A DNA stretch of 64,000 nucleotides from Porodaedalea pini. Lineage: Eukaryota > Basidiomycota > Agaricomycetes > Hymenochaetales > Hymenochaetaceae. Shown piece after piece: positions 22,617-34,935 of the stretch. The notes under the pieces are model-generated. The model ran no database searches. It was not told the origin of the DNA and saw only the letters and a program-made list of their open reading frames with translations. Numbering within the stretch: the first letter of the stretch is position 1; every line of letters begins with the position of its first letter. The translations under genes and the position numbers were made by a program. The stretch is taken from contig NBAY01000031.1 of NCBI GenBank assembly GCA_002794775.1, positions 248,001-312,000 on the forward strand, written 5' to 3'.

Positions 22617-24856
22617 TCAAGAATTGAGCGGAACGACGTCTGTGTCCACAAGGATGTCCTTTTCTAGCTTGCTATCGCTCCGGCATCCTTGTCCTTCTGT
22701 TGCTGCGCTGCCCGGGTCCTTCATCTTCTCCCACCGCTCGAACGCCCCGCCCTTACCTTTCCCCTTCTCATCCACCTTCTTCCCTTCGCCCACTTTCCTG
22801 TCCACGGTGCCCGGGGATCTCCCCGAGCCGCGAGCAGCACCGCATTCCGAGTCAAACCCATCCATGCGTCGTGCGCGCCGCAGATCGCGCGCGCGAACGA
22901 GCCATGTGAAAAGCGCGGTCGTCCCACACGAGATGAGCACCCACGCGATGAGGATGCCAGCGTTCTTCGGGAGGTGCGAAGTCGTATTGAAGAGGATCGT
23001 GCGGCCTGCTTGTTGACTGATTTGTTCGAATTCGATACACCAAGTTTGAGGACATGGATTCGTGTTTGAGTCTATGAGCATTTGTTTATAGGCGGAGAGA
23101 AAGACCGGACTGACATGTTCCAAAACTGAAAGCCCGAGCCGTAGGCATAAAGCCGCGGCTGCAGTTCGGGTGGGAGCGCAGTAGTAGATATATTGACGAT
23201 GATCTACGAGGTAATTCAATACTAATATCGCATCGATGCGTAGAACGAAGCACTCACGAGAAGCACCAAGAAGAATGGCACGAGCTTTGGCTTCAGTAGT
23301 GTGATCATAGCTTCGAGCGCGAGGCCGAACGAAGCCATGCCGAGGTAAAGGAAACCAAAGAACGTCATAAAACCTGCGCCGTATGTGAAGCTTGTGCCGA
23401 ATGGGAGCCGGAAGGCGAGGTTGACGAGAGCATAGCTGAAGCTTAGTGGGAAGTAGATAAGAAGAGGTGTCGCAATGCGAAGCGCAAGGTAGGAGGGGAA
23501 GGTGAGGTATTGCTCGATGCGTGCTCGCGCGATGGAATGTGCCATTACCTATGGTAAAGTATATCAGGGGCCTGAACGAAATAACGCACGAAATCGGCCA
23601 ACATACGACAATGAGGCTACAGAAACAAACATCAGTATATTAGTACTATAGTAGTTACGATGACGAAGCTTACGCAAATATGCAAAGATAGATTTGCCCG
23701 ACGAGGAGCGGCGCCTGAGCGACAGACGATGTATACGGGCGAAGGTTAACAAGCGAGTATCCAATGGCAGGACTAATCGTCTGCGGAGCCTGTGCGATGC
23801 CATTCAGCGCTGTGAGATTGACCGTTCCATCCTGAGCTACGATTGCTGCAAGGTAGCGCTGTGCGGAGCCAGTGGCATAGCTTGACGTGAAATTTGCCAA
23901 GAGATTCGTCGCTGCGGGAAGCAAGTAAGTGCCTGCTACGACTTCATTGCGCGCCTGCGCAGACGATGGATCAGTTCCATGCTTGTACAGGCAGAGGTTG
24001 GTGTACCTGAGTGTAGTAGACTGTTATGGTAGATGAAGGGTCGTACGAGACATTCCCCACCGCACGCGCCTGGGTCAAACTATTCGTCGCATTTGTATTG
24101 ACTGTAAAGACATAAGAATGCGAGTCATCTCGAAAACTGAACGTCAATATTCACCTACGACTGCAAGCCAGGTCTGCTCCTGTATGACGGCCTGCATGAC
24201 GGCTTCTTCATCTGGGAAGTGGGTTGCGTTGATAAAGCGCCACCAGAGTGCGCCGGGCCCGCTTGTAGGGGCAGCGAGCACCGCCGTTTCGAGTGAGTCC
24301 CCGATCCTCGCCTGATCACGATTAAGGACCCACGCTTCCAGATTGCCAGTGAGTTCCGACGATGCCGACAGTGAGCCCCAGTAACTGCGCCGTATGCTGA
24401 GGATCAATCAATCAGACAGGGGAATAAACGAAGGCGTACATGGGTAAACAGGCCCACGTCAGAACGATGGTAAGAATAGTCGCGCGGGCGATGAGCTTTA
24501 AATACGCGCTTCGGCACGCAGCCATCTCTTCTGAGAAAACTAGACGTGATTTCGGCGAAACCGATGCCATGACACTGTAAGTATGCTTCGGGCTCGGAAG
24601 AGACTATCTGGGACGTACATCTGTGCGCGTACCGACCGAGCGGCGCTGTTGCCGCGCCCTCCCGCCCCTTGCCCGACGTCCGACTCTGCGACCTCGAATT
24701 AGCGCTTGTCTCGCTTTCCTTCCATGACCGCCGACGCTCGAACGCACTGCGCGGCTTCACGGCGTCTCCATCATTCTCATCACAGTGGCCCGCAAGTTCC
24801 TCGCCGACATCATCAGAGCCTCTGCGTCGTTCGTAGACGATGGACTCGCCGGACAT
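22617..24856 (-). CDS. SNG1/DUF3533-like membrane protein
   Basis: Resembles the fungal SNG1 family (nitrosoguanidine resistance protein, DUF3533), multi-pass membrane proteins with a large outer loop and several C-terminal helices. Minus-strand exons show YLKLIARATILTIVLTWACL (first helix), SYWGSL with NREQAR-like loop sequence and FPDEEAVMQAVIQEQTWLAVV, then NVSYDPSSTITVYYTQ and AGTYLLPAATNLLANFTSSY, then the helices SYLALRIATPLLIYFPLSFSYALV and FMTFFGFLYLGMASFGLALEAM, and finally TILFNTTSHLPKNAGILIAWVLISC and a charged tail ending VVPLNS. At least six introns are needed. The first ATG at 24856 opens a charged N-terminal region whose splice to the next exon does not keep frame, so translation may instead start at an ATG near 24570. 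Family function in efflux or membrane stress is known only from yeast. Confidence 0.7.
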
Positions 24857-25349
24857 GATGGTGGGAGCGGACGAAGAGCGGCTCACAAGCGTGTAAGCGC
24901 GCCTATGGCTTCTATCTCATCCCATGTGTATAGATTACTCAACGTGGTGGGTGTCGCTGTCCAACGTCCCGCCTCGACTAAGTGAATGTTGGCTCAAATG
25001 GTGGGCTCGCTTGCGTAGAGACAGACGAATTCTTGCACTAAGATATTTGTCGCCATCGTTGGGTATCCGATGTGTGAGCAGAGTAAAATGAACATCATCT
25101 GTTGGAGTGGAAAAGCTCCGACAAATAAAGGCAATAAATTGCTTCAATCAGTTCTCCGTTGTCAAGCAATTCGTTGCTCTTGAATTTCTACTAGTATTCA
25201 AGCGGAACCATCCAATGCAATATAAAATCTGAGTTAATCTGAGCGGGGAGCATTAAGCTTCTAAAGCTTGCGCAAAGCAAAGTGGGAAACAGTTGCAGAT
25301 GCATAGCCATTCATCCGCAACGTCGTGAAATGTATATCGTGAGTGAGCC
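24857..25349. other. Intergenic between two minus-strand genes
   Basis: Holds the promoter of the SNG1-like gene and the 3' end of the ferredoxin reductase gene. No coding feature or clear regulatory motif was seen. Confidence 0.5.
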
Positions 25350-26882
25350 TCATGGCGTGACGAATGTCCGCGCCTCATCCCATGCCATCCGCTCGCGCTC
25401 CTTCCCAGTTTGCTCTCCTCTTCGCACTTCTTCCTCATCCACCTTCTTCCAGTCATCATAACTTAGCACGCACCGCTCCTTCTTCGCTGGTAGAACTTCT
25501 TCCGGAATGCTTTCAATATCAGCATCCGGGTTCAAAAGCTCCTCCACCTCGCCGTCTAGCACGGCTGTCGCTGGTGGGGGGACGGCACCCGTTTGTAGCG
25601 CCCCATCTCCATCGCCCGACTGCGCCCGCAAGTCAGAGATAATCGTATCGATGACGGCATGTGCGTTAAGCATTGTACCAGCGAGGACGCCATGCGCTCC
25701 TGTCGCCGCCCAGCCGCTCGCATAAACATTACGCAAGACTCGCCCCGACGCGTCGAGGACGCGCCCGCCAGCATTCCGCACGGTGCCTAGAGCAGGTTCG
25801 TACCATTCGCCTGTCGGCTCTGCGCGATACCCGAGAGATGTCAACACCAGATCGGTGTCTAATACAGACGTCTCCCCCGTTGGAACAGCCTTTCTATCTT
25901 TATCAAGCATCGTATGAGCGAGTGCGAGCCGCCCAGCTCGGGAGGAGTCCGACGGTGCGGAAGCGATTCCAGTTGGAGAACGGAAGAAGTCGATCGACCA
26001 GGATTTCTCCGTCGTCCCGAACGCGTTCGCTGAGCCCTTCTGCAGAATCTGAAGGAGTCGTGTCTGTTGGCGCGTCAATGCAGCGCCGTCATTTGACTCT
26101 GCGAGCACGTCCGCTGGTAGCGGGGCCAATGCAGTGTTTGGGAGGTTCATCATCTCGCGCAGCTCCTTCGTCGTGAAGCTCGCCTCGAGTGGGCCACGTC
26201 GGCCGACAATGCTGACATGCTTGACTGCAGACCTGCTCAGGACATCGAGCACAGATGCTGGCACGTCGTACTTTTCGAGGCGCTCTAGCGGGGAGAGCAA
26301 CATGCGAGCTACATCGAGCGCGACATTCCCATGGCCTATCACCGAAACATGTCTGATCTTGTCGAGTGGAGGCGTGAATGTACTAGCAGGATGCTGCGTA
26401 TACCAGTGTACGAGCTCTAGGGCAGGGCGGCAGAACTCGGAGGACGGGAGCGCAGGGTGCAGGCGAGGAACAGTACATCCGGAGGACAGGAGAAGATGAG
26501 TGTAATGCGGGAAAAGTGCATCGAGCGGCACATCAATAGCATGTGGGACTGATGAAGGTATAGACGAGACGTTAATATTGCCAAAGAATGAAAGTCGCTT
26601 ATCACGAGCAGCTTCATCGAACTTGTGCGTGCAATTCTAAGAACTATTCAGTACCTCGAATAACAATAAATCTCTAATTGACGCACTTACCTTCACCTCT
26701 GGATGGTCTGGTGCGACACCATATCTTACTAGTCCATGTGGCGCCCAAAGGCGGTCATAGATGTGTATCCCAATATCCGGGAGGCGAGGCTGAGTAATAG
26801 GGAAAAGCTGCAGAAGACGTGAGGCTGCATAAAATGCCGATGGTCCACCGCCGACTATTGCAAGCTTGATTCTTGGAGGCAT
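25350..26882 (-). CDS. ARH1: Ferredoxin/adrenodoxin-NADP+ reductase, mitochondrial type
   Basis: Encodes the FAD enzyme that passes electrons from NADPH to ferredoxin in mitochondrial Fe-S cluster and heme A synthesis (Arh1 in yeast, FDXR in animals). Two exons, 26882-26691 and 26636-25350, join in phase to 492 residues. Visible: N-terminal FAD-binding VGGGPSAFYAA; HGLVRYGVAPDHPEVKNCTHKF spanning the intron; FFGNINV; NADPH-binding GHGNVALDVARML; VGRRGPLEASFTTKELREM; and the C-terminal FAD contact YASGWAATGAHGVLAGTM. Start chosen: the ATG puts the Rossmann motif within the first 15 residues, so no mitochondrial presequence is left; an upstream exon may be missing from this model. The intron is 54 nt with GTAAGT and TTAG borders. 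Confidence 0.9.
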
Positions 26883-28388
26883 GTCAATTGTCTACTCGCG
26901 GAGTGCTTTTGCAAGAAATAAGTTGAATTTGAAGCCTAGAGTCCGCATTCAAAATGATGGTGATGGACGTGAGAGTATTATAGCGACGGTTTGGAAAACG
27001 CTTCGACCCATCCAGCAGTAAATTTTGACAGACCCTGTAATGTCTAGGTGAGAGACATAGGTAGCTTTAGGTGTCGTCGCAGAGCAGGGACAGGACGATC
27101 CTGCTGACTCTGACGCGACGGAAAGTATGAGTCACGATCACGTGGACTGTTAAGCTTAGCCGGCCCTGAGCGCGTCAAGACTTCGAAAAGATCACAAAAC
27201 CAATCAAGCTTCTCGCAAAGCTCTCCCTCCCCCCCTTTGATATACAACTCTTTGATACATCACAGAGATGTTGATTTGATTCACAGCTCGCGTCATATAG
27301 CTCTGGCGCTTTCTATATCAGAAGTGGATTCCCTTATCTCGAGGTAGAGTGTCTCTAATAATTATAAGTTCCTAGTAATCCCAAGGATAGAACAGGATTC
27401 GCGTAGAAAGATCAGATATTCCTGTGCTTCATTCACTTTCTACGCGCCATACCGTCTGACAATGTGCAGAGTAGCCGTCGCTTAGCTATGTAGTACTTAC
27501 TAGTCATGAACTCGTTGAATTACAGGCAAGCGGAAACAGTCACCAGGCTGCATGCGTAGTTGGAATGTCTCAGATAAGTGGATAAAGGTTTTAATTATAT
27601 TCCGCACACATGTGCATTGAAAACCATAGCGTTTTCCCACGTCAATAAGCCAAACTGATTTCTATACTATTAGTACAGCCGGAGTACTCGCACTCGTAGT
27701 ATCGAACTCGCAATGAAACGGAATTTGGTTTTGCATACTCGGAGCAAGTCGTTCGGGCGCGACGATGTAAAAGAAGAACGCGAGTCCTTTGGGACAATGC
27801 GGCCCGTGTAACAATGGGAGAGCTCGAACATTCTCGCGTAAGGACCCGCGCCACAAACGAGTCCCGCTTTTTCAGACTCCGACCAAAATTTCACGAGCCA
27901 CGACACGCGTCGTCGCGCCATGGATTTCCATTCTATTTTACCCTCAAAATCTGCAATCTGGACATTGAAAAGTGCAAATGTATTCATCTCGGCACCCTTC
28001 TCCGCACGATCGAAGGCATGCATCGACGTTACTGGATTTCAAGTTACAACTTGAATCCTTCGCATCGCAAAAAAGGGTTGGATGGCTCAACAAGCAAATG
28101 GCTATCACTTCTAATAAGAAGGTTATTTCCGTGGCAGATCGTTCCTCCTGTCTCAGGCATCAACGTGTTCGTGACTGCTCTGCGGAACTCGCTTTTTATG
28201 ATGGTCTAACAGCAGCCTGACCTAAGAGTCGGAAACTTTATGGTTTCTCGATCTGTACGTGCATCGCGCGCGGCAGTTTGTGAGAAGACTAGCTCTCAGA
28301 ACATTATGTATGCTAGCTATCGTGATTACCTTCAGGTAAAACTGATTAAAACAATGCGTGACGAATTTGGCATTTTCCATTCAGGGAA
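26883..28388. other. Intergenic, 1.5 kb, no gene recognised
   Basis: No coding family or tRNA seen. One perfect 10-bp inverted repeat, GCGTAGAAAG (27401-27410) and CTTTCTACGC (27436-27445), could form a hairpin with a 25-nt loop. An open frame at 27670-28023 (minus) has no recognisable homology. Confidence 0.45.
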
Positions 28389-28592
28389 TGTTTGCTTGCT
28401 TTTGTTTATGTCTACGTACGTGAGCAATCCGCTTAGATCGATGGCTGAACTTTCCAAAAGCGCATTCTAATAACCTTCCCAGAAAGGCCGGAGCCAACTG
28501 CTGACAAGGACGCTCAGGATTGTTTGCTTGTCACTGTTTACACCCACGTAGGACAAGCAATCCGGCTAGGTCAGTGGTTGAACTTTCGGAAA
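28389..28592 (+). repeat. Direct repeat, 72 bp twice, ending at a TATA box
   Basis: Two diverged copies (28389-28460 and 28521-28592) share TGTTTGCTTG, a middle GCAATCCG and the end GAACTTTCnnAAAG. The second runs straight into GTATAAAGAC at about 28590-28600, a likely TATA box for the gene at 28779. This is a candidate promoter repeat. Confidence 0.5.
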
Positions 28593-28778
28593 GTATAAAG
28601 ACTGGCGCTATGCTGTGGGCCTCTTTCCCCCCATCTACAAGTTTTCTGCAAGTCCTCGAGCCCCTCAAGGTATCGTTCCTCCTCCCTAGTCGTCCAGAAG
28701 GTAAAAGCGCTTCCTCCATTGCTCAACCCGCATATCCAGCACTAACTTGCTTCACGCTGTAGCTTATTGCCTGTTATC

Positions 28779-30356
28779 ATGCCAGTCCATAGTTCCCCGT
28801 CTGTGAACGAGCATTCTGACGGCGATGCTGAATCTGTCGTCCTCAACGACCCTACGCCCGGTCCCTCTGCATCTGGACCGCTGGCTCGCACCGATTCAAA
28901 GGATAGCCTCGCTCGCAAGGCAAGAGCCCGTGAGAAGTCGTCTCGTAAACGTCAAGTGTCGCGTACCCCCAGTGCTCAGGAGCACGAAGTGGAGCGCGCG
29001 CGTAAGTCCCGTATCAAGAAGTTGGCTGCCCAGGCCGCACGGCCCAAGCCACCGGCCTCTTCCAACCCGTTCATGCGTGGCCTCAACTACCTCGTCAATA
29101 AGTTCGCCCCCCTTTTCGGAACGTCAGCCGATTGCCCAGCCTCCGATGGCGATGGGTCGTATTCGGACGCTTCTAGTGATGTCAGTGACTCTGCCTCGCA
29201 AGTGAGCACCGACGTCAGCGATTCTGCCTCGCAAGTGAGTACCGAGCTCAACGAGTCAACTTCGATGGAGGGTCCCAACGTCACAGGTGAAATCACCATG
29301 GTCGAAGTGCCTTCTAACCCGGTCCCTCTGAAAATTCCGCGCCCCACGGTCAACTTCCATGATGAGGAGCTTCTCGCAAGACTGAACTACGAACGCGAGA
29401 TGGTTGCGAAAGCGTTGATATATGCCCAGGAGCAAGAGCGTGCGAGACGCACCCGCGTTCAACTGTTTGAGAAGGATAAAGCTCAGTTCGGAGAGAAAAG
29501 GGCTATCTCCTTGCAGTGGGGAAGGGATATGATGGAGCAGAAGGAGAAGCGCCTCAAGGAAGCACGCGAAGCGCTCGAGTTGGAAAAGGACCTCGATGAG
29601 CGGCGCAACCTCTTACTGCAGGGGGAGCAAGCGATGCGCCGCAAGCAGGAGTGGCTCGACGAGGCGGCTCGCAAAGACCAGAGGCTCCAGCGCCAGCAGA
29701 AGTTCCTCGAGGCCAGGCCCCGTGTGGCGAACACAAGGGCGTCTCGAGCAGACCTTATATCTCACGAGGAGCGTAGTACGAGGAGAGCAGCAGATAGCCT
29801 TCGTTTTGATACTCCGACAAACCCTAGCAACTACCACTACACCCGCGACCGCACGACAATATCCCGCTCGAACCATACTCGCTTCCATCCATACTCGAGC
29901 TCCGCATGGCCTGTGCACTCCAACAGCGCTCGTCACTTCAACAACAGCGAGGCACCGAGTGGGTCTTCGCTCCAGTACCATGCGTCGGCCAAGCTTGGCA
30001 GCATCACCAACCAGTTCATATCCTACAATGAGCGCTGGCAATGGCTCAATTCCCCCGTTAGGGAGGTGCTGACGTTCTCGAGTGTCCCGTGGCCGCTGCG
30101 TACCGCCCCGCGTACGCCTTTGGAAGTCACCACGGAGAAAGTCCGAGAATTCCTGCTTCTCGCGAGATGCGGCACGTATGACGCAAAGCCGGCGCAGTGC
30201 AAACGTGTTGCCTTTGACGAGCTGGTGCGCTGGTACCCGAGCAGTGTCAAGAACTTGATCCTCGCACGTGTCAAGGACCGCGCCGAGCGTGAGGCCGTAC
30301 GTGAGGCGGCCAACAACGTGCAGAAGGCGCTCGTGCTGCTTATGGCGTCTGAGTGA
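28779..30356 (+). CDS. Basidiomycete coiled-coil protein of unknown function
   Basis: An intron-free frame of 525 residues from ATG 28779 to TGA 30356. The N-terminal 100 residues are basic (ARKAREREKSSRKRQ, KSRIKKLAAQAARPKPP). An acidic Ser-rich stretch contains a tandem repeat DVSDSASQVST. Residues about 200-325 form a long charged coiled coil (EKRLKEAREALELEKDLDER). The C-terminus has YNERWQWLNSP...LTFSSVPWPL and a final helix ALVLLMASE. The same C-terminal pattern occurs in the decayed copy at 58.6-59.75 kb and, from memory, in many hypothetical proteins of mushrooms, where a WHPDRF-like motif takes the place of RWYPSSV here. Function unknown. A 5' UTR intron may end in CTGTAG just upstream (28761). 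Confidence 0.75.
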   Translation: MPVHSSPSVNEHSDGDAESVVLNDPTPGPSASGPLARTDSKDSLARKARAREKSSRKRQVSRTPSAQEHEVERARKSRIKKLAAQAARPKPPASSNPFMRGLNYLVNKFAPLFGTSADCPASDGDGSYSDASSDVSDSASQVSTDVSDSASQVSTELNESTSMEGPNVTGEITMVEVPSNPVPLKIPRPTVNFHDEELLARLNYEREMVAKALIYAQEQERARRTRVQLFEKDKAQFGEKRAISLQWGRDMMEQKEKRLKEAREALELEKDLDERRNLLLQGEQAMRRKQEWLDEAARKDQRLQRQQKFLEARPRVANTRASRADLISHEERSTRRAADSLRFDTPTNPSNYHYTRDRTTISRSNHTRFHPYSSSAWPVHSNSARHFNNSEAPSGSSLQYHASAKLGSITNQFISYNERWQWLNSPVREVLTFSSVPWPLRTAPRTPLEVTTEKVREFLLLARCGTYDAKPAQCKRVAFDELVRWYPSSVKNLILARVKDRAEREAVREAANNVQKALVLLMASE

Positions 30357-31848
30357 GCGTCCACATTACGCTCCACCTGTCTTGGTACTCCGGCTTTTTA
30401 TTCTTTTCTTACTCGATGGATGTTGTTTAAGAGGAATGGCCGCTACCGTGCGGATGCCGACGTATTACTAGATTTTCCATCCCCCGTATTATTCCGTATG
30501 CTCTTTCTTTCGCCTATGAACTAACTACCCAAGTCTATGCTTCCATGCCTTACACACCTTCCGTATGCGTTCCTTCTCACATATGCTTTCCCCTCTCTCC
30601 TGTGTTCTCTGACTAACCACTCCTTAAATTTATAATCTCCGGACAACGTAGTCTGTATCAATAGACTTATAACTTGAATACTACAGTTCCCCGTTGTTGC
30701 TTAATGATTTGGGCCTTGCTTGGTGCTGAATCGAAAAGGTTTGCGTAAACTGGGCAACCAAGTACTTTCGTCACAAACGCGTTGTGTTATCTCGGGGGCA
30801 ACTGCACATTAAATTTTTCTAAATTAAGCGCACTTCTAGCTTCTAAAGACAAGTTAGTGGCATATATAGTCTCAGGGAATTGGCGTGAAGTCTAGCAATC
30901 GCAGCACTGCAGACGCTTTCTAGGCTTTGGAGCTCCAACTGACCAAGCCACTCGGCATCTGCTGTGCGTTTTCTAGAGGCAACTGCATTTGTAACTTGGA
31001 AAGAATAAAACTTAAACTGACGGACATTTAACGTGTGCAACAAGTCTGCTCGACTTATAACTTGAACCTGAAGCTCGAAGCTGAAAAGTCAGACTTTATT
31101 TGAGCATTCAAAGTGAAAGCGACGCAATATTAATACGCTTCTCTTCTTGAACGCCTTCAAGTAAGTGATTATAATGTCTAACTCCTTTGAGAAACCTCAA
31201 TAATCATGCTGGTGGACAACTGTGCCACTAGCCGGTTCACGATACACATAGTAATCATTGCTAGGCTTTTCGAGGTTGGTGTTATGCGAAGCTAAACTGA
31301 TTTGCATGCTTTCATCTACTAGCCTGCCTCCACCTGAATGCGTTGGTCAAGAGCGACGAAGCTGAACTGGGACTGAATACAAAGGAAGTAAAGTAATGAG
31401 AGTCAACGGATACGATGCCTCGGACTGAAGTTCAGCACAAAAACTAATTCGCGCATCGAAGTGTATGGAAGGAAATGGGCAGAGAAAGGTCCAGCCTTGA
31501 CAGGACATAATGCCGAGAGTGGACAGATAAGGAACAAGTGACAGGGAACGATATGTCGTAAATCAGACATCAAGAGGAGGCTGGCTATGCCGCGTGATAG
31601 AGTTGAGTGAGGTGGTGGATGCGCCAGTGGAATGTCGACCATTATAGACGAGGGATGGGTAAGGGCAGCGGAGAACGTGCAGTAATATAGAGATTAAGAA
31701 CGAATCAGAACAAGAATAAGCAGACAAACGGAGATCGCAAGTGGAGATGATAATGGCAAGACACCAAAACTATCTCAACTATACCAAGTCAGCCAGGGCG
31801 TAGAAATGATGGTTGATAACTTACCTCGACTATCCCCACTCCTCCGCC
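30357..31848. other. Intergenic, 1.5 kb, no gene recognised
   Basis: Lies between two convergent genes (3' ends at 30356 and 31849). Pyrimidine-rich sequence follows the stop at 30356. No repeat, tRNA or coding family was recognised. Confidence 0.45.
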
Positions 31849-34800
31849 TCAACGACCGTTTCGATTGGACCAACCACCGCCGTTATAGTTACTCCAATCT
31901 CTGTCTCGATCACGCCCGTTTAGTCCCCCACTATAACCACCTAGGACGTCGCGGTCACGGTCAGTGGATCCAGGGTACCATGGTCGTCCTTTCATTCCGG
32001 GACTACCTTGCCCTCTGCCCCGTGGCTCCGTAGGTGGTTGACGAGGGCTGTCATTCCTAAAGCTGCTGCTGCCGCCATCGCGATATCCGGCGGCGTTGGA
32101 CTGAGATCCACGATCGAAGCGACTTTCTCGCCCCTGAAACCCGTTACCTGTTCCTGGCGCAGTTGAGATACTCATGCTTCGCTGGTATGGATCGTTTGGC
32201 GGCGCGCCCTGAGTTGAGTCAGATGGTTTCTGCATATCTGCTGCTGAGGGACCTGCGATATTGCTCACACCGTTCAAAACTGGCGTCGGAGGACCAGAGG
32301 TTGGATAGGTAGCCGTACGCTGTGAATTCATTCGGGGATCTGTCGTTCCCGCACCTGAAGAGGTTGGGGTGCCGTTCGGATTCAGAGGCGGCATCATCGA
32401 ATGAGAAGTTAATCCTTGTCCTTGTGAGGGCATATTTGGCTGAAACATTTGTTGAGAGAATTGAGAAGGAAATGGCGTCGGCGAAGGCCCCGTCCCCTGC
32501 GACGGAGGCATAGTCGAAACCGTCATTTGGGGATTGAACTGACCAGGCCACAGCTGCTGCTGAGGTACTGAAGGTTGATTGGACTTGTTAATAATCCTTG
32601 ACACTGTTTCCTGCATAGCGGGATCTTGGGTGTTAGTCGGTGTCTGGGGTGCTGGAGTCTGTCTCGCGCTGGAGGTCGACCCAGTCGTTGGCGGCGGCGT
32701 TGGCCCCTGAGACTGAGATTGGGCTCCTAACGCTGCCTTTGCCCTTGCCTTTCGCAATTCAGCGAGTCGATCTGGCTTCCCAGTGGGTCGTGATTCGGAT
32801 GCCGGCGTAGCTTCAGACTTGACTTTGGTGCTCGAATTTACTTTCGTAGGAGCAGATGTAGCTGTAGATGCACGAGATGCGGAAGGGGCTACCTGCGACG
32901 TGGACGACTTCACTGCTGACGCCGACGTTGAGCTTGCCGTCTTCGCAACCATCTTAGCTTTCGATTTTAGAGGACGTTCGTCCTCTGACTCATCGCTGTC
33001 GTCAGAACCTGAATAGTCTCCACGCTTGCGCTTTCCTTTCTCGAGCGGCGGGGCAACGGGATTCGCTCTGCACGCCGCTAAAGCCTTTTTTTCGGCAAGG
33101 TCTGATTTCTTCAGATCTTTTGGCCACCTGTCTTTGATAAAACTGGACATGGTCTTCGTGACCTTCGTGTTAGCGCGTATGTCGTCATGCTTTGAGCGAA
33201 CATCTTTGCGCATCCTGCTGATCCCATCGGCTAGCTGAGTTAACGTATGATCACGGAAATGCGTGTCGACGAGGACGACAATCATGACGAACTCGATCGG
33301 AGAGACGCGAGTGGGTTTTTGAAATACATGGGAGAACTTCTTCGTCAAGACGAGCTGCCGAAAGACTGCAAAGGTGTCCATGACATGCTCTTTGAATGCC
33401 TTCGTTGGCGGTGTCACTCGTTGTAGCCATCGTTCCAGACCAGTCGCGGCGGGATAGTTTGAGTTCGGCTTCTCCATGAGGTAAACGATAGAAGCAGCCG
33501 ACTGGAAGTCTCTGCCACGAGTCTTTGACCATTCCAAAGAGTCACTAATCTTGTATTCTTCCATTACGTTGAGTACGTCCCGGATAAGCTGCGTCCATGG
33601 TCCCGGGATGGCCTGCATACGTTCTGTATGCCGCTGTCAGCAACTGCAAATGACATCTAAGCTTAGAGCACCCACCTGCAGGTGTGAGAGCCACTCCGAG
33701 TTGCACCCTCTTTTGACAGGGTCAGTACCTGGACCTGAGAATGAAAGAACTACCTACCTGGAAAATCTCCCTCTCAGCATCATCAGTTATATCAGAGTAC
33801 TCCACACAGCTGATCTGCTTGCGAGCAAACTGTGTCCGGTACTGAACAGGGAGTAGTTTACCCGATTTATTCCCTGGCTGCAGTTTATACCACATCTTGA
33901 GATTCGTCCGACTACCATAGAAGTTTAGATCGGTCGGACGAAGAGTCAAAATCAGAGACTTACGAATCCTTGACTATAAAGTGAATGCCAATCAATAGTA
34001 AGTAAACTGCGAAGAAACAATTTCTTTGCTTCACTAACATGGTATCTACGGTTCTATTAGTACCTCGGTACATTGTAGGACAATAAATCGAGCTTACTTG
34101 ACCATCCATGAATCTATTGGAAGATACAGGATGCCTGAAATTAGCAACATATCTTTTAGGGAAAGTTTTGAAGAACAGTCACCTCTGTATAGAAGTAAGT
34201 CTCTGTTTCCCGTCTATGCATGTTCTTTTCTCTTCCCCATCTTCACTTTGCGAAAAGGCTGCCAAACAACTCAGCTCACTTCCATCCAAGCTGATAAATA
34301 TCCCTCACCAAAGATTATGGGAGGAATGAAGAAATTCCTAAGGAGTGAATCAATGAGGCCGGACTGTTTGGCATCTGACCAGACAACGTCTGAGGGATAA
34401 ACATGTCAGCTTCAAGGTCGATCGAAGGTTCGGTGGTACTAATTTTTTTTTCTATAGCAAGGATGTCCACGTTATATGTGAAAGAAGAGAAGAGAACCGG
34501 CACTGAAATTAGTGAAATACTATGCCGGAAGAGACAAGAATGCCGATTAAATATAATTAAGAACACCAAACAAGCGCTCGGCTTAAATTACTGACGCAGA
34601 CGTCGCATGAAACAAAGGAAGGAGGGAGGCATGATAAACGACAAAGTAAAGTGACGTACCTCGTTGGTATTCTGGATCCAAATCGACCTTTCCGTTCAGA
34701 ATCTCCTCTGTATCGCGTGCACAAGCCGTCGTAAGTCATCATAGTGCCCTAGATTCAGAACCTACACCAACGCACCGTACAACGTCAACGCAGAGTATTG

Positions 34801-34935
34801 CGTTAACCTAGGCGCTTTCAGAACCTGTTTGGGCTGCCAAGGTTTTTTGGCCTTTGGTTTCTTCGCCTTGCTCGCTGGGACGAACGTATCGTCCTCAGAC
34901 GACATTTCCGTCAAGCTGCTGACGTCGGACAGCAT
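31849..34935 (-). CDS. DUF262-domain protein with RGG-rich tail
   Basis: A fungal member of the DUF262 superfamily, the ParB/sulfiredoxin-like fold also found in bacterial GmrSD-type nucleases. Its role in fungi is unknown. Exons on the minus strand: 34935 onward (MLSDVSSLTEMSSEDD), about 34735-34662 (LNGKVDLDPEYQR), about 34395-34310 (DVVWSDAKQSGLIDSLLRNF), about 34280-34190 with the core motif CIDGKQRLTSIQ, then RFMDG, then KQISCVEYSDITDDAEREIFQ (33900-33760), VQLGVALTPA (about 33705-33676), and the long last exon 33618-31849. The last exon holds MQAIPGPW, a basic nuclear-type segment with KGKRKRGD, then long Pro, Ser, Thr and Gln-rich disorder and a Gly/Arg/Asp-rich end (GLNGRDRDRDWSNYNGGGW), suggesting RNA or chromatin contact. 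The domain order matches full fungal DUF262 proteins, so the gene appears complete. Confidence 0.85.

Noticed and set aside
27650..27730. Possible tRNA-like B box near 27690
   Set aside because: The GTTCGATAC core is there, but no paired T stem, acceptor stem or A box could be formed.
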